Assembly (NCBI GenBank): GCA_030830385.1
Contig: JAURNA010000050.1
Coordinates: 1 to 10,435 of the forward strand
Source: Crocinitomicaceae bacterium
Lineage (GTDB): Bacteria; Bacteroidota; Bacteroidia; Flavobacteriales_D; Crocinitomicaceae
DNA length: 10,435 nt
Reading direction: 5' to 3'
This document shows, one piece after another, positions 1-6,090 of this stretch (its first letter is position 1; the number at the start of each line of letters is the position of its first letter). The notes under the pieces were generated by a model, which did not search any database, had not been told where the DNA came from, and worked only from the letters and a program-made list of their open reading frames with translations. The position numbers were made by a program, and so were the translations under genes.

Positions 1-92
1 CATAACCGATCAAATACCTCCTGAGATCGGTAAAATGATGCGGGTAAGGTTTCCGCTTTTCGAATATCAGGGTCTACAAAATAAGACTCCAT
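1..92 (-). CDS. N-terminus of a probable Rieske-type aromatic ring-hydroxylating oxygenase, alpha subunit (partial)
   Basis: A leftward reading frame opens with ATG at 92-90 and stays open for 30 codons to the window edge. The peptide starts MESYFVDPDIRKAETLP and continues with an FYRSQEVFDRL-like stretch. An opening of the form 'Y/F-x-D-P-x-I-x-K-A-x-T-L-P-x-x-FY-x-x-x-x-VF' is typical of the first residues of Rieske non-heme iron oxygenase large subunits, just before the Rieske [2Fe-2S] domain. That domain itself lies outside the window, so neither the iron ligands nor the substrate can be judged. The start is supported by a perfect TAnnTTTG box about 22 bases upstream. The family call rests only on resemblance of this short N-terminus; the existence of a coding start here is likely but not certain. 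Confidence 0.5.
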   Translation of the reverse strand, partial: MESYFVDPDIRKAETLPASFYRSQEVFDRL

Positions 93-113
93 CGGCCCGT
101 GATTAATTGAATT

Positions 114-121
114 CAAATATA
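114..121 (-). promoter_or_regulatory. -7 promoter box for the leftward oxygenase-like gene
   Basis: The leftward strand reads TATATTTG, an exact match to the Bacteroidota -7 consensus TAnnTTTG. It lies about 22 bases before the ATG at 92, implying a short leader. I see no clear TTTG -33 box at the usual spacing, so this is a half-supported promoter. Confidence 0.4.
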
Positions 122-167
122 ATTTTAATGCAACGATTTACCCATTCCAGGGAAATATTCTCACTTA

Positions 168-175
168 TACATTTG
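168..175 (+). promoter_or_regulatory. -7 promoter box for the glycine-rich T9SS gene
   Basis: TACATTTG matches the Bacteroidota -7 consensus TAnnTTTG exactly. Transcription would begin near 181-183, about 38 bases before the TTG start at 220 and only a few bases before the out-of-frame ATG at 186. No convincing -33 TTTG box is present. The box helps bound where translation of the downstream gene can begin. Confidence 0.4.
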
Positions 176-219
176 CTCTTTTGGCATGAATTTCATACAC
201 TTACAGAAACTTATCTATT

Positions 220-2133
220 TTGTTGCCAATTCGCAACGTACTACTATTCACGCTGCTTCTTCACGGGACAGCATTCACCCAGGCTAATATTACCGGGGTT
301 ATCAATCAATACTACGAAATTACAGCCGTTGATATTGTCAGTAGCAATGCACTTACTCTCGCTTCGGTTGCTGGACTTTCTGTTGGAGACGAAGTATTGA
401 TTATTCAGATGCAGGGAGCAACGATTTCTGAAACAGACGATGCCAATTTCGGAACTATCTCCAATTACAATGACGCAGGAAATTACGAGATCGGTACGAT
501 TTGCGACATTACGGGAAATGTCGTTTTATTTGATGATGTGCTCGTTAACAGCTACACGGCCAGCGGAAATGCCCAGGTCGTCTCGATCCCGCATTATACG
601 GATGCACTGATTTCCGGAGGTGCGTTGACTTGTGATCCATGGGATGGAACTACAGGAGGAGTCCTGATCCTGAAGGTTGACGGAACACTTGATTTTGGAA
701 ATGAAAATATCATTACTCGTGGTCTTGGCTTCAGGGGATTTGCGGCTCTCACGTCCAATGGAAACTGTTCGGGATTTTCGCCTGACAACACATATTTCAA
801 ACCCTTTACCGATCCGTCTGTGCGTTCTCGAAAGGGAGAAGGCATTGCTGAGATCATTACTGGAAAGGAGTGCGGTCGTGGTCCACAAGCCAATGGCGGT
901 GGCGGCGGAAACAATCACAACGGTGGTGGTGGTGGTGGCGGAAACTTTGGTGATGGAGGTGCCGGAGGCCGGCGCATTTCCAGCAATGTGCTTACATGTG
1001 GTTCACTAGTCGGACTAAACTCAATATCGCTTGCACCGGGTTACGGATCGAACAAAATTTTCATGGGAGGTGCCGGAGGTACCGGGAATGGGAATAATTC
1101 TCCGGAAACCAACGAACACGGTTTGGATGGAGCCGGGGTTGTAATCATCATAGCGGAAACTGTTGCCGGAAGTAACCAAACGATATTCGCAGAAGGAATA
1201 GACGCGGGTACGGCATCCTATGATGGTGCAGGAGGAGGTAGTGGTGGAGGAGCAGTTCTTCTCGACGTAACGACATTTTCATCAGCTCTTACAGTCGATG
1301 TAAGTGGAGGAGACGGGGGAGATATCTTCGATACGGGAAGCTCCAATTGCAATGGTCCTGGTGGCGGAGGCGGAGGAGGAGTCGTCTGGTTCAGTGCCGA
1401 AAGTACTCCTGCAAATGTTACCACGGTTCTGTCAGGAGGAGCTGCCGGACAAATACTGAACACAGAACAGGGAAATTGCACGGTAGGTAGTCTTAATGGA
1501 GCAGTAAACGGGACGGCTGGATCTGAGTTACACAGTTTGGTCATTCCGGAAAGCACAATTGATTATATAGATTGCGCCATTATTCTTCCTGTTACAACGG
1601 TTTCTTTTTCTGGCGATTTATTAGATCGCGAAGCTCATTTGCGATGGGTGACTGTGAGCGAATTCGACAACGACTACTTTGTTCTTGAACAAGCTGTCAA
1701 TGACGACAATTTTGTTCAAATTGCCACAATTGACGGAGTAGGGACCACAACGGAAACGACTGAATATTCCTATATCGATCTACAAGTAGCAGAAGGAGAC
1801 AATTACTACCAACTAACCCAAGTGGACAATGACGGAACCAAGCATTCCATTGGAATTATCGCATTGAATTACACGAGCGTTATCAGCGATTTACGAATTG
1901 TGCCTAACCCGGCGTCAGAGAGTATAGGCGTGATGTTCACCGCGAGCTCTCATGAAGATTGCATGGTTACATTGGCGGATCAAACGGGAAGGGTTGTTTA
2001 TTCTGAAGTTCGTGCGCTATCAAAAGGGACCAACACCTTGCCATTTACCATTGCCGACTTGGCGAATGGCCTTTATTTCGTACAGATCAATGTGTCCAAT
2101 CGCAGGCATGTTAAGCGGTTCATTAAGGAATAG
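220..2133 (+). CDS. Glycine-rich secreted protein with C-terminal T9SS type A sorting domain
   Basis: The 637-residue product looks like a surface or released protein exported by Sec and then the type IX system. Residues 1-21 form a signal peptide (hydrophobic VLLFTLLLHG, likely cleavage near AFTQ-A). Residues about 218-250, 283-292, 336-345 and 362-388 are glycine-rich, with runs of five to seven Gly. Residues about 455-550 match the module often seen ahead of T9SS tails (LPVTTVSFSGDL, LRWVTVSEFDNDYFVLE, YYQLTQVDNDGT). Residues about 558-637 are the type A sorting domain (LRIVPNPASESIGV, LANGLYFVQI, basic end). No catalytic domain is recognisable. The start is uncertain: the frame is closed by TGA at 187-189 and has no ATG before the signal peptide, so TTG 220 is used. 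An ATG at 186 lies in another frame (see findings). The gene appears monocistronic, with its own promoter box and terminator. Confidence 0.85.
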   Translation: MLPIRNVLLFTLLLHGTAFTQANITGVINQYYEITAVDIVSSNALTLASVAGLSVGDEVLIIQMQGATISETDDANFGTISNYNDAGNYEIGTICDITGNVVLFDDVLVNSYTASGNAQVVSIPHYTDALISGGALTCDPWDGTTGGVLILKVDGTLDFGNENIITRGLGFRGFAALTSNGNCSGFSPDNTYFKPFTDPSVRSRKGEGIAEIITGKECGRGPQANGGGGGNNHNGGGGGGGNFGDGGAGGRRISSNVLTCGSLVGLNSISLAPGYGSNKIFMGGAGGTGNGNNSPETNEHGLDGAGVVIIIAETVAGSNQTIFAEGIDAGTASYDGAGGGSGGGAVLLDVTTFSSALTVDVSGGDGGDIFDTGSSNCNGPGGGGGGGVVWFSAESTPANVTTVLSGGAAGQILNTEQGNCTVGSLNGAVNGTAGSELHSLVIPESTIDYIDCAIILPVTTVSFSGDLLDREAHLRWVTVSEFDNDYFVLEQAVNDDNFVQIATIDGVGTTTETTEYSYIDLQVAEGDNYYQLTQVDNDGTKHSIGIIALNYTSVISDLRIVPNPASESIGVMFTASSHEDCMVTLADQTGRVVYSEVRALSKGTNTLPFTIADLANGLYFVQINVSNRRHVKRFIKE

Positions 2134-2186
2134 CAGTGGGGCGAACCCGAATTCAGAAGCGCCCCCACCTGCTATTGATTGTTTTT
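2132..2186 (+). terminator. Hairpin terminator between convergent genes
   Basis: An imperfect stem pairs AGCAGTGGGGCG (2132-2143) with CGCCCCCACCTGCT (2160-2173), about 12 pairs with two single-base bulges on the right arm, around a 16-base loop. It is followed by ATTGATTGTTTTT, giving a T-tract at 2182-2186. It begins inside the stop codon region of the glycine-rich gene and ends just before the flotillin stop, so the same stem can serve the leftward transcript, though that side has only a weak U-run. Confidence 0.6.
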
Positions 2187-2187
2187 G

Positions 2188-3786
2188 TCAGGATTCACTT
2201 TCCTCCTCCGGTGCATCTCGTTCTTCCTGCGCATCTTCAATCGGAGGTGCATTCCTCACAACAGTCGTTGCGCCTGCATCTGACTTCCCTTTCAAGTATT
2301 CCGGGAGATTCATACCGGCCATGTTGAACATTTCCTGGAGTGGAGGAACGGATCCATAAAGACCTGAGATGAAGTCAGCGGTGGAGGACTTTCCCGACGA
2401 TCCTTTTCCGGAGTCCCAAACGGTTACTTTATCGATCTTGATGTTCTTGATGGCTTCAGATTGGAGCTTCACAAGATCGGTCAGTTTGTCGGCAACCATA
2501 ATCTTAACTGCATCTTCGGCGTTATTTCCGGCTGCACTGACGAGGAGCTTAAATCCTTCTGCCTGCTTGCTAAGAATTTCGTAAATACCTCGGGCCTCTG
2601 CGTCCATTTTTGCGTAAATCGCATCCGCTTCTCCCTTCGCTTTTCGACGCAGTTGTTCAGCCTCGGCTTCAGCATCAATTTCTACTCTCTGCTTGCTGAT
2701 TTCTGCGGGGATGATGATGTTTGCACGTTGTGTTGCTTCATCTCTCTGAGCACGAATTGTTTCGGCTTCTTTCTCAGCAGTATACGATTCTTCGAGGGCT
2801 TTCGCCTGCTTCACTTTTTCTGCGGCAATGGCGATACGATTCGCTTCGGCTTCGGCCTCACGTCGTTTTGCTTCGGAGTTCGCGATCGTAATCCTGGATT
2901 CGTTCTCGCCCTCAACCGCAAGTGCGTTTGCATCGGCTACCCGGATACGCTCCATTTTGTTTGCATCGGCCTCTCCGGAAATAGCGAGGGCATTGGCATC
3001 TGCTGTTTTGATACGTTCTTCTTTCGATGCGTTCGCCTCACCAATCTTTGCCTGTGCATGCAAAGCTGCGACTTGCGTACGTTCATCCTGATGCGCATTC
3101 GCCTCACCGATCGATCCATCTCTGTTTTTCTCCGCAACGCTCTGACGTGCATCGTTGATTGCCTTGGCAGCTGCCTCTTTTCCCAATGCCTCGATGTATC
3201 CGGACTCATCCTTGATGTCGGTTACATTCACGTTGATTAACTTGAGACCAATTTTCTTGAGTTCGGCCTCAACGTTTGATGATACATTTGCCAGAAACTT
3301 GTCGCGATTTGAGTTGATTTCCTCAATATCCATGGTGGCAACAACCAAACGAAGCTGTCCGAATATGATGTCTTTTGCTAAATCGTGAATCTGTTGTTTG
3401 GAAAGTCCGAGAAGACGCTCAGCAGCGTTACTCATGATTCCCGGCTCTGTTGTGATCCCCACGGTAAAACTCGAAGGAACATCGACGCGGATGTTTTGTT
3501 TCGAAAGCGCATTCGTGAGTTTCACCTCGATGGATATGGGTTTTAGATCCAGAAATTCGTAATCCTGGAAAACCGGCCAGATAAAGGCAGCTCCACCGTG
3601 AATGCATTTCGCAGACCTAAATCCGTCTGCACCTTTGCCTACGCGTCCATAGACAACGAGGATTTGATCTGATGGGCAACGCTTGTAGCGTCGAAGCATT
3701 GCGAAAAACAGAACTACGACGAATACCGACGCCGCAATTATCGCGATCAGTATAAAGGAGGATCCTCCCATTGTTTCTTCATTCAT
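2188..3786 (-). CDS. Flotillin family (SPFH/band 7) membrane-domain protein
   Basis: This 532-residue protein is a bacterial flotillin (FloT/YqiK type), a scaffold that oligomerises at the inner membrane and marks membrane microdomains. One membrane helix lies at residues 10-31 (ILIAIIAASVFVVVLFFAML), followed by a basic RRYKR stretch. The SPFH domain spans about 33-200 (CPSDQILVVYGRVG, FIWPVFQDYEFLDLKPISIEV, FTVGI, LIVNVNVTDI-like strand at 183-191). Residues about 200-410 are an Ala/Glu-rich coiled coil containing three to four 22-residue repeats. The C-terminal part (about 410-500) is the flotillin tail, and the last 15 residues are strongly acidic. Length is in the usual flotillin range. 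ATG 3786 directly precedes the membrane helix. The gene lies 4 bases downstream of the NfeD-like gene, so the two are almost certainly co-transcribed, as in the Bacillus yuaF-floT arrangement. Confidence 0.93.
   Translation of the reverse strand: MNEETMGGSSFILIAIIAASVFVVVLFFAMLRRYKRCPSDQILVVYGRVGKGADGFRSAKCIHGGAAFIWPVFQDYEFLDLKPISIEVKLTNALSKQNIRVDVPSSFTVGITTEPGIMSNAAERLLGLSKQQIHDLAKDIIFGQLRLVVATMDIEEINSNRDKFLANVSSNVEAELKKIGLKLINVNVTDIKDESGYIEALGKEAAAKAINDARQSVAEKNRDGSIGEANAHQDERTQVAALHAQAKIGEANASKEERIKTADANALAISGEADANKMERIRVADANALAVEGENESRITIANSEAKRREAEAEANRIAIAAEKVKQAKALEESYTAEKEAETIRAQRDEATQRANIIIPAEISKQRVEIDAEAEAEQLRRKAKGEADAIYAKMDAEARGIYEILSKQAEGFKLLVSAAGNNAEDAVKIMVADKLTDLVKLQSEAIKNIKIDKVTVWDSGKGSSGKSSTADFISGLYGSVPPLQEMFNMAGMNLPEYLKGKSDAGATTVVRNAPPIEDAQEERDAPEEESES
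2914..3111 (-). repeat. Three tandem 66-base (22-residue) repeats inside the flotillin coiled coil
   Basis: Residues 226-247, 248-269 and 270-291 of the flotillin are tandem copies: they open IGEANAHQDER, IGEANASKEER and SGEADANKMER, and the last two end TADANALAI and VADANALAV. A degenerate fourth unit (EGENESRITIANSEAK) follows at 292-313. The 22-residue period equals two 11-residue units, compatible with an undecad-type helical coiled coil. The DNA shows the matching 66-base period, with substitutions, so the repeat is not a very recent expansion. Confidence 0.8.
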
Positions 3787-3790
3787 GTGG

Positions 3791-4357
3791 TTATGAAATT
3801 TTACGGGTTACTACTAATATGTGATCATTGATTATTTCTTCAACTCGAACAACGGTTCCAACAGCGAGGTCCTCTTTGTCGTGAGTCATTGCCTGAAGTT
3901 CGTGAACTGCGCCCTGGATGGTCATTTGAACTTTGCCAAATCCACCGTTATCTGCTTTAATGGGTAAGTACACTTCTCCGATTTTCCCAACAGCATTTGA
4001 CATTTTCATCGTTCCATCTTCTACCAAACGATTGAGCAGATAAAAAATTCCGGTCATTGCAAACATCATAATAAGCCCACAAATCACCGATAGAATTACA
4101 GTTGTTCCGTGGGAATATCCCATTCTGTGAAAGCCGATACCCGTCCATGAGAATATCAACAAAAAGCCCACCATATTCTTAAAGGTGAAGAACTGGAATC
4201 CTACTTCGCCATCAACTCCGTCTCCCGCAACATCGTCTTCCGCATCTGCGCCGACAAAAGTGGAGACCATTACGATCAAAAAAGTGAGCGAAGCCGGTGC
4301 GGCAACGTACCAATAAATCTGCTCAAATTGACTGAGCCCGTTAAACCATTCAATCAT
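3791..4357 (-). CDS. NfeD/YuaF-like membrane protein, flotillin partner
   Basis: The 188-residue product matches the short NfeD (YuaF) class, which pairs with flotillins and has no protease domain. Three hydrophobic segments are visible: residues 17-36 (YVAAPASLTFLIVMVSTFVG), 60-77 (NMVGFLLIFSWTGIGF) and 85-109 (TTVILSVICGLIMMFAMTGIFYLL). An acidic loop (ADAEDDVAGDGVDGE) separates the first two. Residues about 118-188 form a beta-rich OB-fold domain (SNAVGKIGEVYLPI, GKVQMTIQGAVHELQA, VGTVVRVEEIINDHILVVTR), the hallmark of NfeD C-termini. It is the first gene of the pair with the flotillin, 4 bases upstream of it, which strongly supports the assignment. Related operons serve membrane-fluidity and envelope-stress roles; that role here is inferred. 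I find no convincing promoter box upstream; TAAACTTG (leftward strand, 4372-4365) is one mismatch from the -7 consensus. Confidence 0.88.
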   Translation of the reverse strand: MIEWFNGLSQFEQIYWYVAAPASLTFLIVMVSTFVGADAEDDVAGDGVDGEVGFQFFTFKNMVGFLLIFSWTGIGFHRMGYSHGTTVILSVICGLIMMFAMTGIFYLLNRLVEDGTMKMSNAVGKIGEVYLPIKADNGGFGKVQMTIQGAVHELQAMTHDKEDLAVGTVVRVEEIINDHILVVTRKIS

Positions 4358-4428
4358 TCCTGGACAAGTTTAGACTAAAAATAGCAAATAATCTGTTCCA
4401 TACGTGAAAATTAACTAAATATTTATTA

Positions 4429-4445
4429 TTGCTGAATTACAGCAA
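4429..4445. repeat. Small perfect inverted repeat upstream of the NfeD-like gene
   Basis: TTGCTG and CAGCAA flank the 5-base spacer AATTA. It sits about 70 bases upstream of the NfeD-like start, in AT-rich DNA. It could be a regulator site, a weak hairpin or chance; there is no T-tract to make it a terminator on either strand. Confidence 0.25.
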
Positions 4446-4489
4446 GTTGAGTGTCTTTACTTAATGTAATAAATTAAAATGATTCGGCA

Positions 4490-4618
4490 ATGAAACGTTC
4501 ACATTTTTTTGCAATATCTGCTACGAAAACAGTGTTTCTGGAGACACTTATCTTGTTGATGTTGAATGGTGTTAGGGCCGTTCCATACTTGCATGAAGAG
4601 TTGATGTGGCCCCGTTGA
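4490..4618 (+). other. Possible 42-codon ORF with a signal-peptide-like start (doubtful)
   Basis: An ATG at 4490 opens a 42-residue frame ending in TGA at 4616-4618, between two leftward genes. It starts MKRSHFFAISATK and then has a hydrophobic stretch, VFLETLILLML, giving the basic-then-hydrophobic layout of a signal peptide or a one-helix membrane peptide. The remainder is GVRAVPYLHEELMWPR. No promoter box or ribosome site supports it, it resembles no family I know, and 42 codons can arise by chance. It fills most of the otherwise empty 4358-4619 spacer. Confidence 0.15.
4531..4548 (-). terminator. Possible weak terminator of the DoxX-thioredoxin gene
   Basis: On the leftward strand AGTGTCT and AGAAACACT-side bases form a seven-pair stem (one G-T wobble) around a four-base loop, followed by GTTTTC. 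It lies about 70 bases past the DoxX-thioredoxin stop. The stem is not GC-rich and the U-run is short, so this is a tentative call. Confidence 0.25.
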
Positions 4619-4619
4619 A

Positions 4620-5750
4620 TTATTCTTCCTTGTCAAGTGCTTTTCTCAGTCCTGCTTCTGTAAATTCATTGTCATTGATACCGTCTGCGAAGTAACGAAC
4701 GTTACCATTCCAAAGGTACACGACCCCCGGAGTATCGCGCGAGAAGTCGAGAATCCTCCAAAAATCCCCCACGTCAGCCACTCGATAGGAATACGTACGA
4801 CCTGCGAAGTCGAAGAAGTCCGGAATGCTCTCCAAATCCTCATCGATGAAGATGATGTGAACAGGGGGGAAGTTCGGGTCTTTCGCCCTCATAGCCGTTA
4901 ACGTCTTGGCTGTTGCACGACAATGCTCGCATCCCGGGGCAAACAAGCAGAGAATCTTTTTTCCTTCGTCAATTTTAATAGCTGGAGGAACGTATAGTGG
5001 ATATTCGCTGAATTTGGATTTTACTTTTGCCGGACCTTTCGGCCTGGGGGGGTCTTCTGTCTGATTATCACCTTTACCATTGCCTTTATCCGGGTTTTCA
5101 TTTTGATCCTTATTGTCATGCTTCAGGGTGGTGTCCGATGGATGTATCTGATCCTCTGCATCGTCCTGATCGATAAAATCATCTAGGCCACCATCTTCTC
5201 CTGTAACTTCCGTTGGTTGCTCCGGCGGAAATTGAATGGGTGCTATCGCGTACATCAACCAGGCCGTAGTTGTGAAAATCAACAGGGGATAGGCAAATCG
5301 GTTCGTTTCTTTGGCATCCTTGTCCATTACCTTGTAGAGATATGCCAACATTCCGATTGCGATGACGTTCTTAATGATCGCCTGCAATGGCGTCATTGGA
5401 ATCAATTGACCGAAACATCCGCAATTCCCTTCGTTTCCATTCACTGCGATTTCATACCCCAGTTGGATACAGAAGATTGCGAGTAATAACGTTGCGACAG
5501 GCACAACGAATCTCCTCAGGAAATGGGGCTGGAGGAGGGCAAATCCAATGGAAAATTCGGCGGCCAGCAAAAATCTCGAAAAGTAAGGTGCAAAGCCCTC
5601 TGAGAATCCCATCGGAAGCAACTGTTTTGCTTCAAACGTGCCCAATGCGAAGTTAGGACTGGGATAAATCTTGGCATATCCTGAAACCAAAAAGAGGATT
5701 GCAACGGTAATCCGAATTCCCCAGGGAAGGTATTTTTTGAAGTTCTCCAC
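4620..5750 (-). CDS. DoxX/MauE-like membrane protein fused to a thioredoxin-like domain
   Basis: Read from GTG 5750, the 376-residue protein has hydrophobic helices at about 10-30, 57-75, 80-103, 123-141 and 152-172, with FLVSGYAKIYP at the end of helix 1 as in DoxX/MauE-type redox membrane proteins. A CGCFG motif (Cys110, Cys112) lies in the loop before helix 4. Residues about 175-245 are an Asp/Pro/Lys-rich linker. Residues about 245-376 look like a thioredoxin fold: KKILCLFAPGCEHC with paired Cys274 and Cys277, then TPGVVYLWNGN with the expected cis-Pro. Basic residues after helices 2 and 4 put both cysteine motifs outside the cytoplasm. A role in disulfide or electron transfer in the periplasm is inferred; the substrate is unknown. 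The frame extends upstream without ATG to 5906; TTG 5837 would add 29 residues, but GTG 5750 sits where family members normally begin. Confidence 0.75.
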   Translation of the reverse strand: MENFKKYLPWGIRITVAILFLVSGYAKIYPSPNFALGTFEAKQLLPMGFSEGFAPYFSRFLLAAEFSIGFALLQPHFLRRFVVPVATLLLAIFCIQLGYEIAVNGNEGNCGCFGQLIPMTPLQAIIKNVIAIGMLAYLYKVMDKDAKETNRFAYPLLIFTTTAWLMYAIAPIQFPPEQPTEVTGEDGGLDDFIDQDDAEDQIHPSDTTLKHDNKDQNENPDKGNGKGDNQTEDPPRPKGPAKVKSKFSEYPLYVPPAIKIDEGKKILCLFAPGCEHCRATAKTLTAMRAKDPNFPPVHIIFIDEDLESIPDFFDFAGRTYSYRVADVGDFWRILDFSRDTPGVVYLWNGNVRYFADGINDNEFTEAGLRKALDKEE

Positions 5751-6090
5751 AAATAAAGTTTTTTCTAAAACTAATAGGTTCGGATTAATCTCCGAAGTCG
5801 ATAACGCTTTTTTAACAGTAATTCTGTCCACGAACAATCCATGCGGAACCCAATTATCGACTCCGTTCTTGTCTCTGTGTCTTTGAATTGGGTTTCTCCA
5901 CGGAAATTAAGTTACAGGATGATGCTCTGATGCGCTCATTCCGTTGCGATCCGGCAGTGTAACTGCCGCGTGTCCGTGATGATAGAATTTGTCTGCAATT
6001 GTTTTGGGCCAAAGTAGCATTCATGCGTTTCCGAACATTCTTCCGATATTTGATATACACCAAACTCCATTTGTGCGGAATTGTTGATAC
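5751..6090. other. Spacer between divergent DoxX-thioredoxin and acyltransferase genes
   Basis: This 340-base stretch carries no gene I can support. The leftward frame of the DoxX gene remains open to 5906 but has no ATG, so part of 5751-5837 may be coding if TTG 5837 is the start. A strong hairpin lies at 5952-5968. For the rightward acyltransferase gene, GATATTTG (6044-6051 region) is one base from the TAnnTTTG -7 consensus and about 40 bases before the ATG; I see no paired -33 box. For the leftward gene I see no good -7 match. Confidence 0.4.
5952..5968. repeat. GC-rich perfect hairpin in the divergent spacer
   Basis: CGGCAGT and ACTGCCG form a perfect seven-pair inverted repeat around the triloop GTA. 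It is much more GC-rich than the surrounding DNA. Neither strand has a T-tract after it (CGTGTCCG rightward, GATCGCAA leftward), so it is not a standard terminator. It could be an operator, a structured leader element or part of an interspersed repeat. Confidence 0.5.

Noticed and set aside
107..400. 97-codon frame on + overlapping the start of the glycine-rich gene
   Set aside because: It lies out of frame with a protein that has a clear signal peptide and T9SS tail, and its sequence shows no recognisable pattern.
594..914. Proline-rich frame on the leftward strand opposite the glycine-rich gene
   Set aside because: GGN-rich codons read in reverse give CCN, so poly-Pro here is an antisense artefact. 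The same applies to the frame at 1218-1556.
2461..3240. 259-codon, Cys/Phe-rich frame on + opposite the flotillin gene
   Set aside because: It is entirely antisense to a well-supported flotillin; its length follows from the biased Ala/Glu codons of the coiled coil.
5854..6063. 69-codon leftward frame in the spacer upstream of the DoxX-thioredoxin gene
   Set aside because: Its composition is Arg/Ser/Asn-rich, it spans the strong hairpin, and it has no promoter box or family resemblance. It is more likely non-coding.
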